This document shows, piece after piece, positions 35,495 through 45,932 of a stretch of DNA of 64,000 nt. This DNA is from Chitinophagaceae bacterium (GTDB lineage Bacteria; Bacteroidota; Bacteroidia; Chitinophagales; Chitinophagaceae). The stretch's first letter is position 1. Every line of letters starts with the position of its first letter. The notes below the pieces were generated by a model. It was given only the letters and a program-made list of their open reading frames with translations, did no database searches and was not told the origin of the DNA. Location: positions 434,001 to 498,000 of the forward strand of contig JADBXR010000002.1 in assembly GCA_020403425.1 (NCBI GenBank), written 5' to 3'. The position numbers and the translations under genes were made by a program.

Positions 35495-37762
35495 ATGGCT
35501 TTTGACATTGAAATGATCAAAAAAGTGTACGCCGAAATGCCTGCCAAGGTAGACGCTGCCCGCAAGGCACTGGGACGGCCGTTGACACTGAGCGAAAAGA
35601 TATTGTTTGCCCACCTGCACGCCGACCAGAAACTGGCGGGTTTTGAAAGAGGCAAAAGTTATGTAGATTTTGCACCCGACCGCGTGGCCATGCAGGATGC
35701 GACCGCACAGATGGCATTGCTGCAGTTCATGCAGGCAGGCCGCCCGAAAGTGGCCGTTCCTTCTACCGTACACTGTGATCACCTGATCACTGCCAAAGTG
35801 GAAGCCAAGCAGGACCTGCAGGTAGCTAACACGGAGAGTAAGGAAGTATATGATTTCCTCGCTTCCGTATCCAACAAATACGGTATCGGATTCTGGAAAC
35901 CCGGCGCGGGTATCATTCACCAGGTAGTACTGGAGAACTATGCTTTCCCCGGCGGTATGATGATCGGAACCGATTCACACACTGTGAACGCAGGTGGTCT
36001 GGGAATGATCGCTATCGGCGTAGGCGGTGCGGATGCCTGTGATGTGATGGCTGGTCTGCCCTGGGAACTGAAATGGCCCAAACTGATCGGTGTGAAACTG
36101 ACCGGAAAACTGAATGGCTGGACCGCTCCGAAAGATGTGATCCTGAAAGTGGCAGGTATCCTGACCGTAAAAGGCGGAACCGGTGCCATTGTGGAATACT
36201 TTGGTGAAGGCGCCACCAGCATGAGCTGTACCGGTAAAGGAACCATCTGTAATATGGGTGCCGAGATCGGTGCCACCACTTCCACCTTTGGTTACGATGA
36301 CAGCATGAGCCGTTACCTGAAAGCCACCGGCCGCGAAGAAGTTGCCAGCATGGCCGATGGCATTGCCGCCTACCTGAACGCAGATCCGGAAGTATACACA
36401 GACCCGAAGAAATATTTCGACGAAGTGATCGAGATCAACCTGAGCGAACTGGAACCACACCTGAACGGACCATTCACTCCGGACCTGGCCACTCCTATCT
36501 CAAAAATGAAAGAAGCGGCTGCCGCCAACGGGTGGCCCACCAAGATCGAAGTAGGTCTGATCGGAAGCTGCACCAACAGCTCATATGAAGATATCAGCCG
36601 TGCCGTGAGCCTGGCAAAACAGGTGAAAGCTAAAGGCCTTACCCTGAAAAGTGAATTCACCATCACACCCGGTTCAGAGCAGGTACGTTTTACCGTTGAA
36701 CGTGATGGTTTCCTGGATGAGTTCTATAAGATCGGTGCCAAAGTATTTGCCAATGCCTGTGGACCCTGTATTGGTATGTGGGACCGTGTAGGTGCCGAGA
36801 AAAAAGAAAAGAACACCATCGTACACAGCTTCAACCGCAACTTTGCCAAACGTGCCGATGGTAACCCGAATACTTTTGCCTTTGTGGGTTCTCCAGAACT
36901 GGTTACCGCACTGGCCATTGCCGGTGACCTGAACTTCAATCCTTTGACCGACACCCTTACCAACGATAAGGGCGAACAGGTAAAACTGGATGCCCCAAGT
37001 GGTTTTGAATTACCAGTAAAAGGTTTTGCCGTGGACGATCCCGGTTACCAGGCACCTGCTGCCGATGGCAGTGGCGTAACGGTGGCCGTTGCTCCCGACA
37101 GCAAACGTTTACAACTGCTCGCACCTTTTGCTGAGTGGGAAGGCACTGATCTGAAAGGTCTGAAACTGCTTATCAAGGCCAAAGGAAAATGTACCACCGA
37201 CCATATCAGCATGGCGGGTCCCTGGTTGAAATTCCGCGGTCACCTCGACAATATCAGCAACAACATGCTGATCGGTGCTGTGAACTTCTACAACGAAAAA
37301 ACAGACAATGTCAAGAACCAGCTTACCGGTGAATACGGTCCCGTACCTGCCACCCAACGTGCTTACAAAGCAGCTGGCGTAGGAAGCATCGTGGTAGGTG
37401 ATGAGAACTATGGTGAAGGTAGCTCACGTGAACACGCAGCAATGGAGCCCCGTTTCCTGGGTGTACGTGCGATCCTGGTAAAATCATTTGCCCGTATCCA
37501 CGAGACCAACCTGAAAAAACAAGGTATGCTGGCCCTCACTTTTGCCGACAAAGCTGATTACGATAAGATCCAGGAAGATGATACCATCGATATCATTGGC
37601 CTGACCAGCTTCACACCAGGTACTCCATTGACCCTGGTATTCACACACGCAGATGGCAGCAAGGACACTATCATGGCCAACCACACGTACAATGAACAAC
37701 AGATCGAGTGGTTCAAAGCCGGTGCTGCACTGAACATCATCCGCAAACAGGTGGCAGGTTAA
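35495..37762 (+). CDS. acn: Aconitate hydratase
   Basis: This 755-residue aconitase of the mitochondrial type interconverts citrate and isocitrate in the TCA cycle. The three 4Fe-4S cysteines are readable: one in the N-terminal domain ([10 protein letters not shown] or CDHLITA is substrate-binding, with the cluster pair following), and two in [22 protein letters not shown] and [16 protein letters not shown] are family signatures. [15 protein letters not shown] is the swivel-domain active-site loop. Codon use is strongly biased, as in highly expressed genes. A weak -7 box, TAAATTCG, lies at 35369. A strong terminator follows at 37791. Confidence 0.95.
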   Translation: MAFDIEMIKKVYAEMPAKVDAARKALGRPLTLSEKILFAHLHADQKLAGFERGKSYVDFAPDRVAMQDATAQMALLQFMQAGRPKVAVPSTVHCDHLITAKVEAKQDLQVANTESKEVYDFLASVSNKYGIGFWKPGAGIIHQVVLENYAFPGGMMIGTDSHTVNAGGLGMIAIGVGGADACDVMAGLPWELKWPKLIGVKLTGKLNGWTAPKDVILKVAGILTVKGGTGAIVEYFGEGATSMSCTGKGTICNMGAEIGATTSTFGYDDSMSRYLKATGREEVASMADGIAAYLNADPEVYTDPKKYFDEVIEINLSELEPHLNGPFTPDLATPISKMKEAAAANGWPTKIEVGLIGSCTNSSYEDISRAVSLAKQVKAKGLTLKSEFTITPGSEQVRFTVERDGFLDEFYKIGAKVFANACGPCIGMWDRVGAEKKEKNTIVHSFNRNFAKRADGNPNTFAFVGSPELVTALAIAGDLNFNPLTDTLTNDKGEQVKLDAPSGFELPVKGFAVDDPGYQAPAADGSGVTVAVAPDSKRLQLLAPFAEWEGTDLKGLKLLIKAKGKCTTDHISMAGPWLKFRGHLDNISNNMLIGAVNFYNEKTDNVKNQLTGEYGPVPATQRAYKAAGVGSIVVGDENYGEGSSREHAAMEPRFLGVRAILVKSFARIHETNLKKQGMLALTFADKADYDKIQEDDTIDIIGLTSFTPGTPLTLVFTHADGSKDTIMANHTYNEQQIEWFKAGAALNIIRKQVAG

Positions 37763-37790
37763 TCAGAAAAGAACTGATCATGTTCCATAA

Positions 37791-37820
37791 AAAAAATCCC
37801 GCTGTTCAGCGGGATTTTTT
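37791..37820. terminator. Strong bidirectional intrinsic terminator
   Basis: AAAAAATCCCGCTG / CAGCGGGATTTTTT with a two-base TT gap (the inner stem pairs open to make the loop). It has A-tract and T-tract on the two sides, so it ends both the aconitase and the reverse-strand DinB transcripts. Confidence 0.92.
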
Positions 37821-37834
37821 CTTTTACGGTCGGC

Positions 37835-38443
37835 CTATTTCTTCGGGAAAGCCGGATCGGCTTTCACTTCATTGATCTGTTGCATATGCCGGTTACTATG
37901 CGCCCCGATGAACAGGATCATCTGGTAACTGTCGTACACGCCTACAGGCAATTGATTGACACGATCACGTAGGTCATCATTCGTGGTGGTCACATACTCG
38001 ATCAGCTTATCACGTTGTTTACTGAACGAGGCCATCGCTTCTTCCGCTGATTTGAAAGGTGTGTTGACCGGTTCCAGGGGAGCAAAGGTCTTGGCCTTGG
38101 TACTTCGGTCCTCCACACTCTTAATGACCTGCTCATCCTTGAATTTCACTTCACTCCTTTTTTCAGGAGTTGCCGGGTTCTTGAGGCTTGCCTCTATCAT
38201 TCCCCATAACATCTGCTCACTCATGGCAATATGTTTGAGGCAATCCTCCACGCTCCATTTATCCGGAGCGGGTTTGAATGTAAGTTGGGCCTGGCTCAGG
38301 CCCTGGATGGCATCCCTGATACCATTTTTGGTGTCGGTCAGAAAATCAGCGGCCAGTTTCCTTTCCTCTTTGGTCAGACCGACATCTGCTGTTGAGAAAG
38401 AGAAGAACAGTAACGATGACAACAGAAAGATCATTTTTTTCAT
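37835..38443 (-). CDS. Secreted DinB-family protein
   Basis: This 202-residue protein has a signal peptide (MKKMIFLLSSLLFFSFSTA) before a DinB four-helix domain. FKPAPDKWSVEDCLKHIAMSEQ at about residues 52-73 contains the first ligand His. The last helix IGAHSNRHMQQINEV holds the His pair. Bacteroidota often export DinB proteins; their role outside the cytoplasm is unknown. The ATG at 38443 gives a clean signal peptide. The open frame extends another 45 codons upstream and encodes a second hydrophobic stretch, but that looks fortuitous. Confidence 0.82.
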   Translation of the reverse strand: MKKMIFLLSSLLFFSFSTADVGLTKEERKLAADFLTDTKNGIRDAIQGLSQAQLTFKPAPDKWSVEDCLKHIAMSEQMLWGMIEASLKNPATPEKRSEVKFKDEQVIKSVEDRSTKAKTFAPLEPVNTPFKSAEEAMASFSKQRDKLIEYVTTTNDDLRDRVNQLPVGVYDSYQMILFIGAHSNRHMQQINEVKADPAFPKK

Positions 38444-38655
38444 ACGAATGGATTTTGGTGTAGGTATAAGGTTATAACAGAAGAACAAGATAACAGGAAT
38501 CATGGCAAATATCAATAGATACTTGACCAGTGGGTGCCACACAACAGTAGTGATCTTGGGACGGTTTCTCCGTTGCACTGAATCACAAGTATTTACAACA
38601 GGTATTTACCGCAGTCGATAGATTCTTTTAAGGATCCGTTTATCTTACTGCAAAA

Positions 38656-39159
38656 ATGGAAACTACCATCATACAGCAAAAGATATACGAGATCAGGGGC
38701 GAAAGGGTCATGCTGGATTTTGACCTGGCCATATTATATGCTGTTGAGACCAAAGTGCTTAACCAGGCAGTGAAACGGAATCTCGCCCGTTTTCCTGCGG
38801 ATTTTATGTTTCAGCTGACCCAGACCGAGTACAACAACTTGAAGTCACAAATTGTGACTTCAAGTTGGGGTGGCGTACGTAAACTGCCTTATGCATTCAC
38901 CGAACATGGTGTGACCATGCTGGCTGGCATCCTACGAAGTGAGAAAGCCATTGTTATGAACATCACTATTGTCAGGGCATTCATCGCACTCCGGCAGATG
39001 GCGATGCAATACAAGGAACTTGCAGAAAAACTGGCACAGCTGGAGAACAGTAATCACCAGCAATTCAAAGAGATCTACCAGGCACTGAACTACCTGATAG
39101 AACAGAAACAACAGGAGGAGAACTTTCAGAAAAGGCAACGGATCGGCTTTATCAAATAA
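38656..39159 (+). CDS. ORF6N-domain DNA-binding protein
   Basis: This 167-residue protein is an ORF6N (KilA-N/antirepressor-like) domain at about 4-92, with LDFDLAILY, the helix [15 protein letters not shown], and the signature [18 protein letters not shown] coiled coil follows at about 108-150. ORF6N is found in phage and in chromosomal bacterial proteins; no other phage gene is near. A perfect 33-base palindrome lies within the codons for residues 60-71. The stop codon overlaps the start of the next gene by one base, so the two are coupled. Confidence 0.88.
   Translation: METTIIQQKIYEIRGERVMLDFDLAILYAVETKVLNQAVKRNLARFPADFMFQLTQTEYNNLKSQIVTSSWGGVRKLPYAFTEHGVTMLAGILRSEKAIVMNITIVRAFIALRQMAMQYKELAEKLAQLENSNHQQFKEIYQALNYLIEQKQQEENFQKRQRIGFIK
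38835..38867. repeat. 33-base perfect palindrome inside ORF6N coding sequence
   Basis: Two 16-base arms, CAACTTGAAGTCACAA?-type reading AACTTGAAGTCACAA and its exact complement TTGTGACTTCAAGTT plus a flanking C/G pair, surround one A. The arms encode the conserved [11 protein letters not shown] stretch. It could be a hairpin, a protein-binding site, or a constraint of the conserved protein. Confidence 0.85.
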
Positions 39160-39404
39160 TGGCTAATATTACAGTCAGCTATTCTTCTATGGAACATCAC
39201 CCCAACGACCCGCTGCATGGCAAGACCCTGCAAATGATCCTAACCGAACTGGTAGCACATTTCGGATGGGAGACCTTGGGTCACCATATCCCCATCAATT
39301 GTTTTACCAACAACCCCAGCATGAATTCCAGCCTGAAATTTCTGCGTAAAACACCCTGGGCAAGAAAGAAAGTGGAACAGCTTTACCTGAGAATGGTGGA
39401 ATGA
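39159..39404 (+). CDS. VF530-family (DUF2132) DNA-binding protein
   Basis: This 81-residue protein closely fits the VF530 family: [22 protein letters not shown] followed by [30 protein letters not shown], a compact helical domain reported to bind DNA in the family. The start overlaps the ORF6N stop codon by one base (TAATG), but an in-frame ATG at 39189 ([11 protein letters not shown]) is an equally good start. Translational coupling to a second putative DNA-binding protein suggests a shared task. Confidence 0.88.
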   Translation: MANITVSYSSMEHHPNDPLHGKTLQMILTELVAHFGWETLGHHIPINCFTNNPSMNSSLKFLRKTPWARKKVEQLYLRMVE

Positions 39405-39426
39405 TCTGTTGATCGTATCAGTTACC

Positions 39427-40491
39427 TTATTTCCTGGCCCGCATGTATTGTTTGGGCCAGTCGATGGGTTGGTTCAGTTGCGCTGCCGCATGTAAAGGGA
39501 AATAAGGATCACGAAGCGATTCCCTCGCGATCAGCACCAGGTCAGCTTCTTCCCGGGCAATGATCGCATCTGCCTGCTCGGGTTCGGTGATGAGTCCCAC
39601 CGCCCCGGTAAGTAACCCGGTCTCTTTTCGGATCGCTGCAGCAAATGGCACCTGGTATCCCGGGCCAACAGGGATCTTTGCATGGCCGATATTGCCACCT
39701 GAAGAACAGTCTATCAGATCAACACCCGCTTTTTGCAACTCCCGGGCAAGCGCAATGCTATCGGCTATTGTCCAGCCGCCTTCTGTCCAGTCAGTAGCGG
39801 ATATGCGCACGAACAATGGCAGTTCTTTGGGCCATTCGGTTTGCACGGCTGCCACCACTTCCAGTAATAAACGGATACGGTTCTCAAAACTTCCGCCATA
39901 AGCATCTGTCCGGAAATTACTCAGGGGAGAATAGAATTCATGGAGCAGGTATCCATGTGCCGCATGTATCTCCACCACTTCAAAACCTGCCTGTTTGGCC
40001 CGTTTGGCGGCCTCAGCAAAATCATGCAGCAGTTGCTGAATAGCAGCAACACTCATGGCCTGTGGTGCAACATTACCTTCTGCAAAGGGAACGGCACTAG
40101 GCGCCAATGTTTGCCAGCCGCCTTCTTCTGGCTGCAGCTGGTGACCACCTTTCCAGGGCTGTGCACAACTGGCTTTTCTTCCGGCATGCGCCAACTGGAT
40201 ACCCGGAACTGAACCCTGTTCTTTGATGAACCGGGTGATACGGGCAAGGGGGGCTATCTGCTCATCCTTCCAAAGCCCCAGGTCAAAGGGAGTGATCCTT
40301 CCTTCTGGAACCACTGCCGTAGCTTCCATGATGATCAGTCCGGCACCGCCCACGGCCCTGCTACCCAGATGTACCAGGTGCCAGTCATTGGCAAAACCAT
40401 CTTCGGCAGAATACTCGCACATGGGCGATATGGCAATCCGGTTGGGGAACGTAACGGAACGGATAGAAAGGGGATCAAACAGTCTGGCCAT
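39427..40491 (-). CDS. Old Yellow Enzyme-family NADPH dehydrogenase (YqjM-like)
   Basis: This 354-residue FMN enzyme is of the YqjM/thermophilic-like OYE class. SPMCEYSAEDG near residues 23-33 carries the Cys that tunes the flavin. QLAHAGRKAS gives the substrate-binding His, and EIHAAHGYLLHEFYSPLSN gives the His-Tyr pair. RISATDW and GLITEPEQAD are flavin-phosphate loops. It reduces activated C=C bonds, perhaps quinones, enals or nitro compounds, with NADPH. ATG 40491 is favoured over an ATG 24 bases upstream. Confidence 0.92.
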   Translation of the reverse strand: MARLFDPLSIRSVTFPNRIAISPMCEYSAEDGFANDWHLVHLGSRAVGGAGLIIMEATAVVPEGRITPFDLGLWKDEQIAPLARITRFIKEQGSVPGIQLAHAGRKASCAQPWKGGHQLQPEEGGWQTLAPSAVPFAEGNVAPQAMSVAAIQQLLHDFAEAAKRAKQAGFEVVEIHAAHGYLLHEFYSPLSNFRTDAYGGSFENRIRLLLEVVAAVQTEWPKELPLFVRISATDWTEGGWTIADSIALARELQKAGVDLIDCSSGGNIGHAKIPVGPGYQVPFAAAIRKETGLLTGAVGLITEPEQADAIIAREEADLVLIARESLRDPYFPLHAAAQLNQPIDWPKQYMRARK

Positions 40492-40607
40492 AAGTAAATG
40501 ATTGACAGTAAGCAACTATCGTTAAAATTAAGAAATAGCAGCCAACCTTCGGGTGTTTCACTACACCCGTTACCTAGCAATCATTCCAGCGCAGATCGGC
40601 AGGTTCA

Positions 40608-40829
40608 TCAAATTCCTTCCCAGGTCCTGGGGAAACGATCGGTCACATGAATCGCTTTCATGTGTTTCTGTACGTTCCAGAGATCGGCCTGTGAGAATAC
40701 TGCTTCCCTCTGATGCGGCAATTCAGTCATTGAGGTGCACATGGATGGATTTGTAGACAAATCGGCGGTCTCATTCAGCACCGCATTCGTCTTGTTTGCC
40801 GTTACACATCTTTCAGTAAGATAGTACAT
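40608..40829 (-). CDS. Small uncharacterised protein with strong RBS and promoter
   Basis: This 73-residue protein begins MYYLTERCVTANKTNAVLNE and ends with FSQADLWNVQKHMKAIHVTDRF, an ending that recalls short Bacteroidota proteins with a DLWNIQ-type tail. Thr/Asn/Met-rich between, with no membrane helix or signal peptide. The ATG is preceded at five bases by AAGGAGG, a textbook Shine-Dalgarno sequence unusual in this phylum, and by a good sigma-A promoter. This makes a real, regulated gene likely even though no function is known. Earlier in-frame starts would put extra unrelated residues before the RBS. Confidence 0.6.
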   Translation of the reverse strand: MYYLTERCVTANKTNAVLNETADLSTNPSMCTSMTELPHQREAVFSQADLWNVQKHMKAIHVTDRFPRTWEGI

Positions 40830-40874
40830 AACGCCTCCTTTTTTAACCACCTGATACACAGGAGATTTACTATG

Positions 40875-40903
40875 CAAAGGTACCGCTCTCCCCTATCCTG
40901 CAA
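40875..40903 (-). promoter_or_regulatory. Sigma-A-type promoter of the small gene
   Basis: Reverse-strand TTG (40901-40903), 18-base spacer, TACCTTTG (40875-40882). Transcription is predicted to start near 40868, giving a leader of about 40 bases with the Shine-Dalgarno sequence. Confidence 0.65.
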
Positions 40904-41068
40904 CATGATTTTTGATGAATGGGATCGTTTTTGAAAGATTTACAAAACCTGCAATAAATGAGGTCGGTTGTTACGAAACGCGCAATCTTCTTCGGTCTTG
41001 GTTACGTAAATCAAAGCCACGGGGGCCCAACACTTCATTTCAGGAAATCGGGCTCATCCGGGCAAATA

Positions 41069-41097
41069 AAAAGCCCCCGCTGTGTGCGGAGGCTTTT
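41069..41097 (-). terminator. dnaK terminator hairpin
   Basis: AAAAGCCCCCGC / GCGGAGGCTTTT pair with one A-C mismatch around a five-base loop, 20 bases after the dnaK stop codon. The reverse-strand transcript ends in a U-rich tail. Confidence 0.8.
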
Positions 41098-41117
41098 ATG
41101 TAGTTGTGATATCTATC

Positions 41118-43028
41118 TTACTTCACTTCTTCAAATTGTGCATCTTCCACCGTGTCGTTGTTCTGTGCCTGTGAACCTGCCTGCTGATCAGCGCCAGGTT
41201 GTGCACCTGCACCTTGTGCGGACTCAGCCTGTGCTTTGTAGATCTCTTCGCTGGCTGCTGTCCATGCAGTGTTCATCTCGGCCATGGCCGCATCAATACC
41301 TGCGATGTCCTGGTTCTTGTGTGCTTCTTTCAGCTTGGCCAATGCCGCTTCGATCGGAGCTTTCTTGTCTGCAGAGATCTTATCTCCAAACTCTTTGAAT
41401 TGTTTCTCTGTCTGGAAGATCATGCTATCGGCCTGGTTCAGTTTTTCTACTTTCTCACGGGCTTCCTTATCAGCAGCTTCATTCGCTTTTGCTTCAGCCT
41501 TCATTTTCTCCACTTCTTCCTTGCTCAGACCACTACCGGCTTCGATACGGATCTTCTGCTCTTTTCCGGTGCCCTTGTCCTTGGCACTTACGTGCAACAT
41601 ACCATTGGCATCGATATCAAAGATCACTTCGATCTGCGGAACACCACGTGGTGCCGGTGGAATACCATCCAGGTTGAACATACCCAGGCTCTTATTCTGG
41701 TTGGCCATAGGACGCTCTCCCTGCAGTACGTGGATCTGTACACCCGGCTGGTTATCGCTGGCGGTAGAGAACACTTCTGTTTTCTTGGTAGGAATAGTGG
41801 TATTGGAAGGGATCATGGTTGTCATAACGCCGCCCATGGTCTCGATACCCAGGCTCAGCGGGGTAACGTCCAGCAGCAGTACATCCTTTACTTCACCGGT
41901 CAATACCGCACCCTGGATAGCAGCACCTAAGGCAACCACTTCATCCGGGTTAACACCCTTATTGGGTTTCTTGCCGAAGAACTTCTCAACGATCTCCTGC
42001 ACTTTCGGGATACGGGTTGAACCGCCCACCAGGATCACTTCATCGATCTGTGATGTGCTGTAACCGGCATCTTTCAATGCTTCCTCACAAGGTTTCAGGC
42101 AACGTGCAAATAATTTATCTGACAGCTGCTCAAACTTGGCCCGGCTCAGTTTCAGTACCAGGTGTTTAGGCACACCATCCACTGCAGTGATATAAGGGAG
42201 GTTGATCTCTGTTTCAGAAGAAGAGCTCAACTCGATCTTTGCTTTTTCAGCAGCTTCTTTCAAACGCTGCAATGCCATTGGGTCTTTGCGCAGGTCAATG
42301 GCTTCCTGTGATTTGAATTCATCGGCCAGCCAGTCCATGATCACCTTATCAAAGTCATCACCACCGAGATGGGTATCACCATTGGTAGATTTCACTTCAA
42401 ACACCCCATCTCCCAGTTCCAGGATAGAGATATCGAAAGTACCACCACCCAGGTCGAATACGGCGATCTTCTGATCGGCATGTTTCTTATCGAGGCCGTA
42501 GGCCAATGCTGCCGCAGTAGGTTCGTTCACGATCCGGCGAACGGTCAATCCGGCGATCTCACCGGCTTCTTTGGTGGCCTGACGCTGTGCATCATTAAAA
42601 TAAGCAGGAACGGTGATCACCGCTTCTGACACTTCCTGTCCCAGGTAATCCTCGGCTGTTTTCTTCATCTTCTGAAGGATCATGGCAGAGATCTCCTGTG
42701 GGGTATACAGGCGGTCTTCAATGGCCACACGAACGGTATTATTGTCACCTTTGGCAACTTTATAGCTCCAGTGGCTGATCTCTTCGGTCACTTCGTCGTA
42801 ACGGCGACCCATGAAACGCTTCACACTACTGATGGTGTTATGCGGGTTGGTGATCGCCTGCCTTTTGGCCGGATCGCCTACCTTACGCTCACCATTCTTC
42901 AGGAATGCCACTACTGAAGGGGTGGTCCTACGCCCTTCATCATTGGCGATCACTACCGGCTCGTTACCTTCCATAACGGCTACACAACTGTTTGTTGTAC
43001 CGAGGTCAATTCCAATTATTTTGCCCAT
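41118..43028 (-). CDS. dnaK: Chaperone protein DnaK (Hsp70)
   Basis: This 636-residue Hsp70 chaperone starts [20 protein letters not shown], carries the phosphate loops [10 protein letters not shown] and [10 protein letters not shown], and has the linker [12 protein letters not shown] before the substrate-binding domain. The C-terminal tail is Gln/Gly/Ala-rich and ends EDAQFEEVK. Length and motifs are canonical. It stands without grpE or dnaJ, as often in Bacteroidota. Its strong codon bias creates long false open frames on the opposite strand. The upstream 277-base spacer shares no clear heat-shock element that I can name. Confidence 0.97.
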   Translation of the reverse strand: MGKIIGIDLGTTNSCVAVMEGNEPVVIANDEGRRTTPSVVAFLKNGERKVGDPAKRQAITNPHNTISSVKRFMGRRYDEVTEEISHWSYKVAKGDNNTVRVAIEDRLYTPQEISAMILQKMKKTAEDYLGQEVSEAVITVPAYFNDAQRQATKEAGEIAGLTVRRIVNEPTAAALAYGLDKKHADQKIAVFDLGGGTFDISILELGDGVFEVKSTNGDTHLGGDDFDKVIMDWLADEFKSQEAIDLRKDPMALQRLKEAAEKAKIELSSSSETEINLPYITAVDGVPKHLVLKLSRAKFEQLSDKLFARCLKPCEEALKDAGYSTSQIDEVILVGGSTRIPKVQEIVEKFFGKKPNKGVNPDEVVALGAAIQGAVLTGEVKDVLLLDVTPLSLGIETMGGVMTTMIPSNTTIPTKKTEVFSTASDNQPGVQIHVLQGERPMANQNKSLGMFNLDGIPPAPRGVPQIEVIFDIDANGMLHVSAKDKGTGKEQKIRIEAGSGLSKEEVEKMKAEAKANEAADKEAREKVEKLNQADSMIFQTEKQFKEFGDKISADKKAPIEAALAKLKEAHKNQDIAGIDAAMAEMNTAWTAASEEIYKAQAESAQGAGAQPGADQQAGSQAQNNDTVEDAQFEEVK

Positions 43029-43305
43029 AACTATTGAATTTCAGTTTATTAATCAGCAAATAAGTGTCAATCCTCATGCCATCCCGGGTAAAAATGCAAA
43101 ATTGTCAGCCCCTGTCCCGCCCTTCTTACAGTATTTCAGGGGCCAAAGCGGGTGGGGAGAAGTATTGGCAGATTGATTTTTGTAGAACAGGGAAAAAACT
43201 TAGTTTTAAGACCGTGGTTATCAGCGCCGTTGGCCAGATAACCTGACATACCATCCAATCCTTTGCAAAACCAGGTCTGTTTTTAACCCCCGGTAAAACC
43301 CTTGT

Positions 43306-45858
43306 GTGAGCATAACTGTACCCCAATTCCTGAAAGCATTCGTATGCACGAGCCTCCTATTTTGCTGCACCCTTACACAGGCGCAGCAAAGGGGTAACCT
43401 GCGTGGCATTGTGATCAATGATTTTACCAAGGAGTCCGTTCCTTTTGCGACCATATACTGGAAACGGGCCGGCGCAGGAACCACTACCGACAGTGCAGGA
43501 CAATTCACACTCCGCTTAAGCCACCACCCCATCGATACCCTCGTGGTCAGTTATGTAGGTTTTGCTGACGTATACAAAAGAGTATTGAACACATATAAAG
43601 ACACTGCGCACATGGTGTTGGTGATGCGTGAACTGAAAATGGCCAATACCGTAGAGGTCAAATCCAAATTCAACAAGGGCCTGCGCTGGTGGAAAGCCAT
43701 TGTGGCCAACAAAACGCGCAACAACCCATACAAATACGAGAATTATGCATACGAGCTGTACAACAAGATGGAACTCGACATCAACAATGTGAGCCGAAAA
43801 TATTTTACCGATAAAAAACTACTGAAACCCTTCCTGTTCCTGCTGGACAATATTGACAGCGTCTCTGACCAGAAGCCTTTCCTCCCGGTGTACATGACAG
43901 AGGCCTTGTCCGACTACTACTATTCCGTATCCCCCCACCGGGTGCGCGAAGAGATCAAAGCAGCCAAAACAGACGGTATGAAAAATGAGAGCATGCTGCA
44001 ATTCATCGGCGGCATGAACCAGAAGATCAATGTATACGAGAATTACACCAATGCGCTTGGCAAGGAATTCATCAGTCCCCTGAGTGATGTAGGTGACAAA
44101 TATTACAACTACAAAGGCGCCGACACCCAATATATTGGCGGACAACGCTACCTGCACCTGCTGTTCACCCCCAAAAGAGAGGGAGAGAATACGTTCAGCG
44201 GTGATTGCTGGATACATGGCGGTAACTGGGGTATTTACAAGATCAACCTGAACATCTCTTCCACTGCCAATATCAATTATGTGAACCGCTTGAGCATTGT
44301 ACAGGAATTCGCGCTTCGTGCCGATAGTGCCTGGATGTTTGCCAAGGACAAAGCGGTGATAGACTTTACGCCATTCGGAAAGGAGAAACTCTCCTTCATT
44401 GCCAGGAGAACGAGCACCTATCGGAATGTACGCGTGAACGATTCCACCATTGAGCGCAAGCTGGCCGCCAATAACCAAAAAGAGGAAGTAGTGGTTGCGG
44501 AGAATGCAAGGGAAAAAGACGGTAATTTCTGGGAAGAACAGCGGCATGAAGAGCTGAGTACGAATGAGAAAAAAGTGTACCGGATGATGGACACGATAAA
44601 GACGGTACCGGCCTTTATCAAGTATACCAAGGCCATCACTTTCATCTTTGATGGTCATAAAAAACTGGGAGCGGTGGAGATCGGTCCCTGGTACAAATGG
44701 ATCAGCGGGAACCAGTTGGAGAAGATAAGGCTTCGTTTTGACCTGGGCACCACGGAACAATTCAGCAAATACCTGAGACTGCATGGATACCTTGCCTATG
44801 GTTTCAAAGACGGCAGGTGGAAAGGCAGGGGCGATGTTAGCTTCAAGTTCCCGGGCGACCATGGCATTACCCTGTTTGGCTCTTACACGCATGACCTGGA
44901 CAATGGCCGTACCCGGTATAATGACGAGGACATCACCACTGATAATATCTTCAGCCAGCTCATAAGAAGACAGGGCATACGGCAGAAATTCCTGGGTGTA
45001 GAGGAAGCAAAATTTGCGGTCACCAAAGAGTGGAAGAACAAATTTTCAGTACAGCCTTTTTTCACGCGTACTGCCTATGAGACTTTTAACCCGCTGCCAA
45101 CCACCCGATCACTGCTGAACCATGTCTCACAAAAGAATATCGTCAACTCTGAAATGGGTCTGCGTTTACGGTATGCCCCCGGCGAAAGGACCTTTGCACG
45201 GCACCGGAAAGAGATCAGGCTGAAAAGCAATATGCCCGTGTTTGAAGCAAGGGCAGCCTGGGGGATTGAAGGCCTTCTGGGCTCCAACTATCAATACTCC
45301 CGTATAGGCGCCAACATTACCCATAATACCCGTATCCCTCGCTGGGGCAAGCTCAACTATATGGTCTATGGCGGACAGATCTTTTCCAATGAAGCACTGC
45401 CCTTCATGGTTCTTGAGATCCACCCGGGCAATGAGATCTATTATTACAACAAACAGTCCTTCAACCTGATGAACCGTTTCGAATACATCAGCGATAAGTT
45501 TGTCGGTATCAATTTGGAACATAACCTGGAGAAGAAACTGATCAACCTCCTGCCCTTCATGCGCAAGACCAATATGCGCCAGTTCTGGAATGTAAAATCG
45601 GTTTGGGGCAACCTGTCGGACAAGAACAGATTGCTGAACATACAGGACTACTACTATGAATACCGCATGCGTGCCCTGCGCGGCGGTTTTTATACAGAAG
45701 TGGGAACCGGCTTCGAGAACATCTTTAAACTACTGAGGATCGATCTGGTATGGCGTTTTGCCCCGTTACGTAATATCCCGCCAGGGATGAACCCCGCCTT
45801 ATTCAAATCGCGCACCAATGATTTCGGCATTTTCGGAAGTGTGCGTTTCCAGTTCTGA
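43306..45858 (+). CDS. DUF5686 / carboxypeptidase-like outer-membrane protein
   Basis: This 850-residue protein has a signal peptide (residues 1-26 ending TLTQAQ). A carboxypeptidase-D regulatory-like beta domain follows at about 30-110 (GNLRGIVINDFTKESVPFATI ... LVVSYVGF). A long DUF5686 region runs to the C-terminus, which ends FGIFGSVRFQF, an outer-membrane barrel signal. The family is common in Bacteroidota; its role is unknown. The start is a GTG at 43306, because no ATG can include the signal peptide. It diverges from dnaK. Confidence 0.85.
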   Translation: MSITVPQFLKAFVCTSLLFCCTLTQAQQRGNLRGIVINDFTKESVPFATIYWKRAGAGTTTDSAGQFTLRLSHHPIDTLVVSYVGFADVYKRVLNTYKDTAHMVLVMRELKMANTVEVKSKFNKGLRWWKAIVANKTRNNPYKYENYAYELYNKMELDINNVSRKYFTDKKLLKPFLFLLDNIDSVSDQKPFLPVYMTEALSDYYYSVSPHRVREEIKAAKTDGMKNESMLQFIGGMNQKINVYENYTNALGKEFISPLSDVGDKYYNYKGADTQYIGGQRYLHLLFTPKREGENTFSGDCWIHGGNWGIYKINLNISSTANINYVNRLSIVQEFALRADSAWMFAKDKAVIDFTPFGKEKLSFIARRTSTYRNVRVNDSTIERKLAANNQKEEVVVAENAREKDGNFWEEQRHEELSTNEKKVYRMMDTIKTVPAFIKYTKAITFIFDGHKKLGAVEIGPWYKWISGNQLEKIRLRFDLGTTEQFSKYLRLHGYLAYGFKDGRWKGRGDVSFKFPGDHGITLFGSYTHDLDNGRTRYNDEDITTDNIFSQLIRRQGIRQKFLGVEEAKFAVTKEWKNKFSVQPFFTRTAYETFNPLPTTRSLLNHVSQKNIVNSEMGLRLRYAPGERTFARHRKEIRLKSNMPVFEARAAWGIEGLLGSNYQYSRIGANITHNTRIPRWGKLNYMVYGGQIFSNEALPFMVLEIHPGNEIYYYNKQSFNLMNRFEYISDKFVGINLEHNLEKKLINLLPFMRKTNMRQFWNVKSVWGNLSDKNRLLNIQDYYYEYRMRALRGGFYTEVGTGFENIFKLLRIDLVWRFAPLRNIPPGMNPALFKSRTNDFGIFGSVRFQF

Positions 45859-45932
45859 CAGAACCGTGTATTTAATAAATCTTTACCAACAACAGGTTTC
45901 CGGGGCATAGTGCATTGCTTATCTTTAAAGCT

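Noticed and set aside
38444..38578. 45-codon upstream extension of the secreted DinB gene
   Set aside because: It adds a second hydrophobic stretch before a complete signal peptide, which is unlikely; the ATG at 38443 alone gives the expected form.
38656..39404. Prophage remnant suggested by the ORF6N gene
   Set aside because: ORF6N is common in chromosomes of this phylum, and no integrase, capsid, lysis or att-like repeat was seen nearby.
41199..42063. Two long open frames opposite dnaK
   Set aside because: They are shadows of the codon-biased dnaK gene, Ser/Cys/Phe-rich with no family match.
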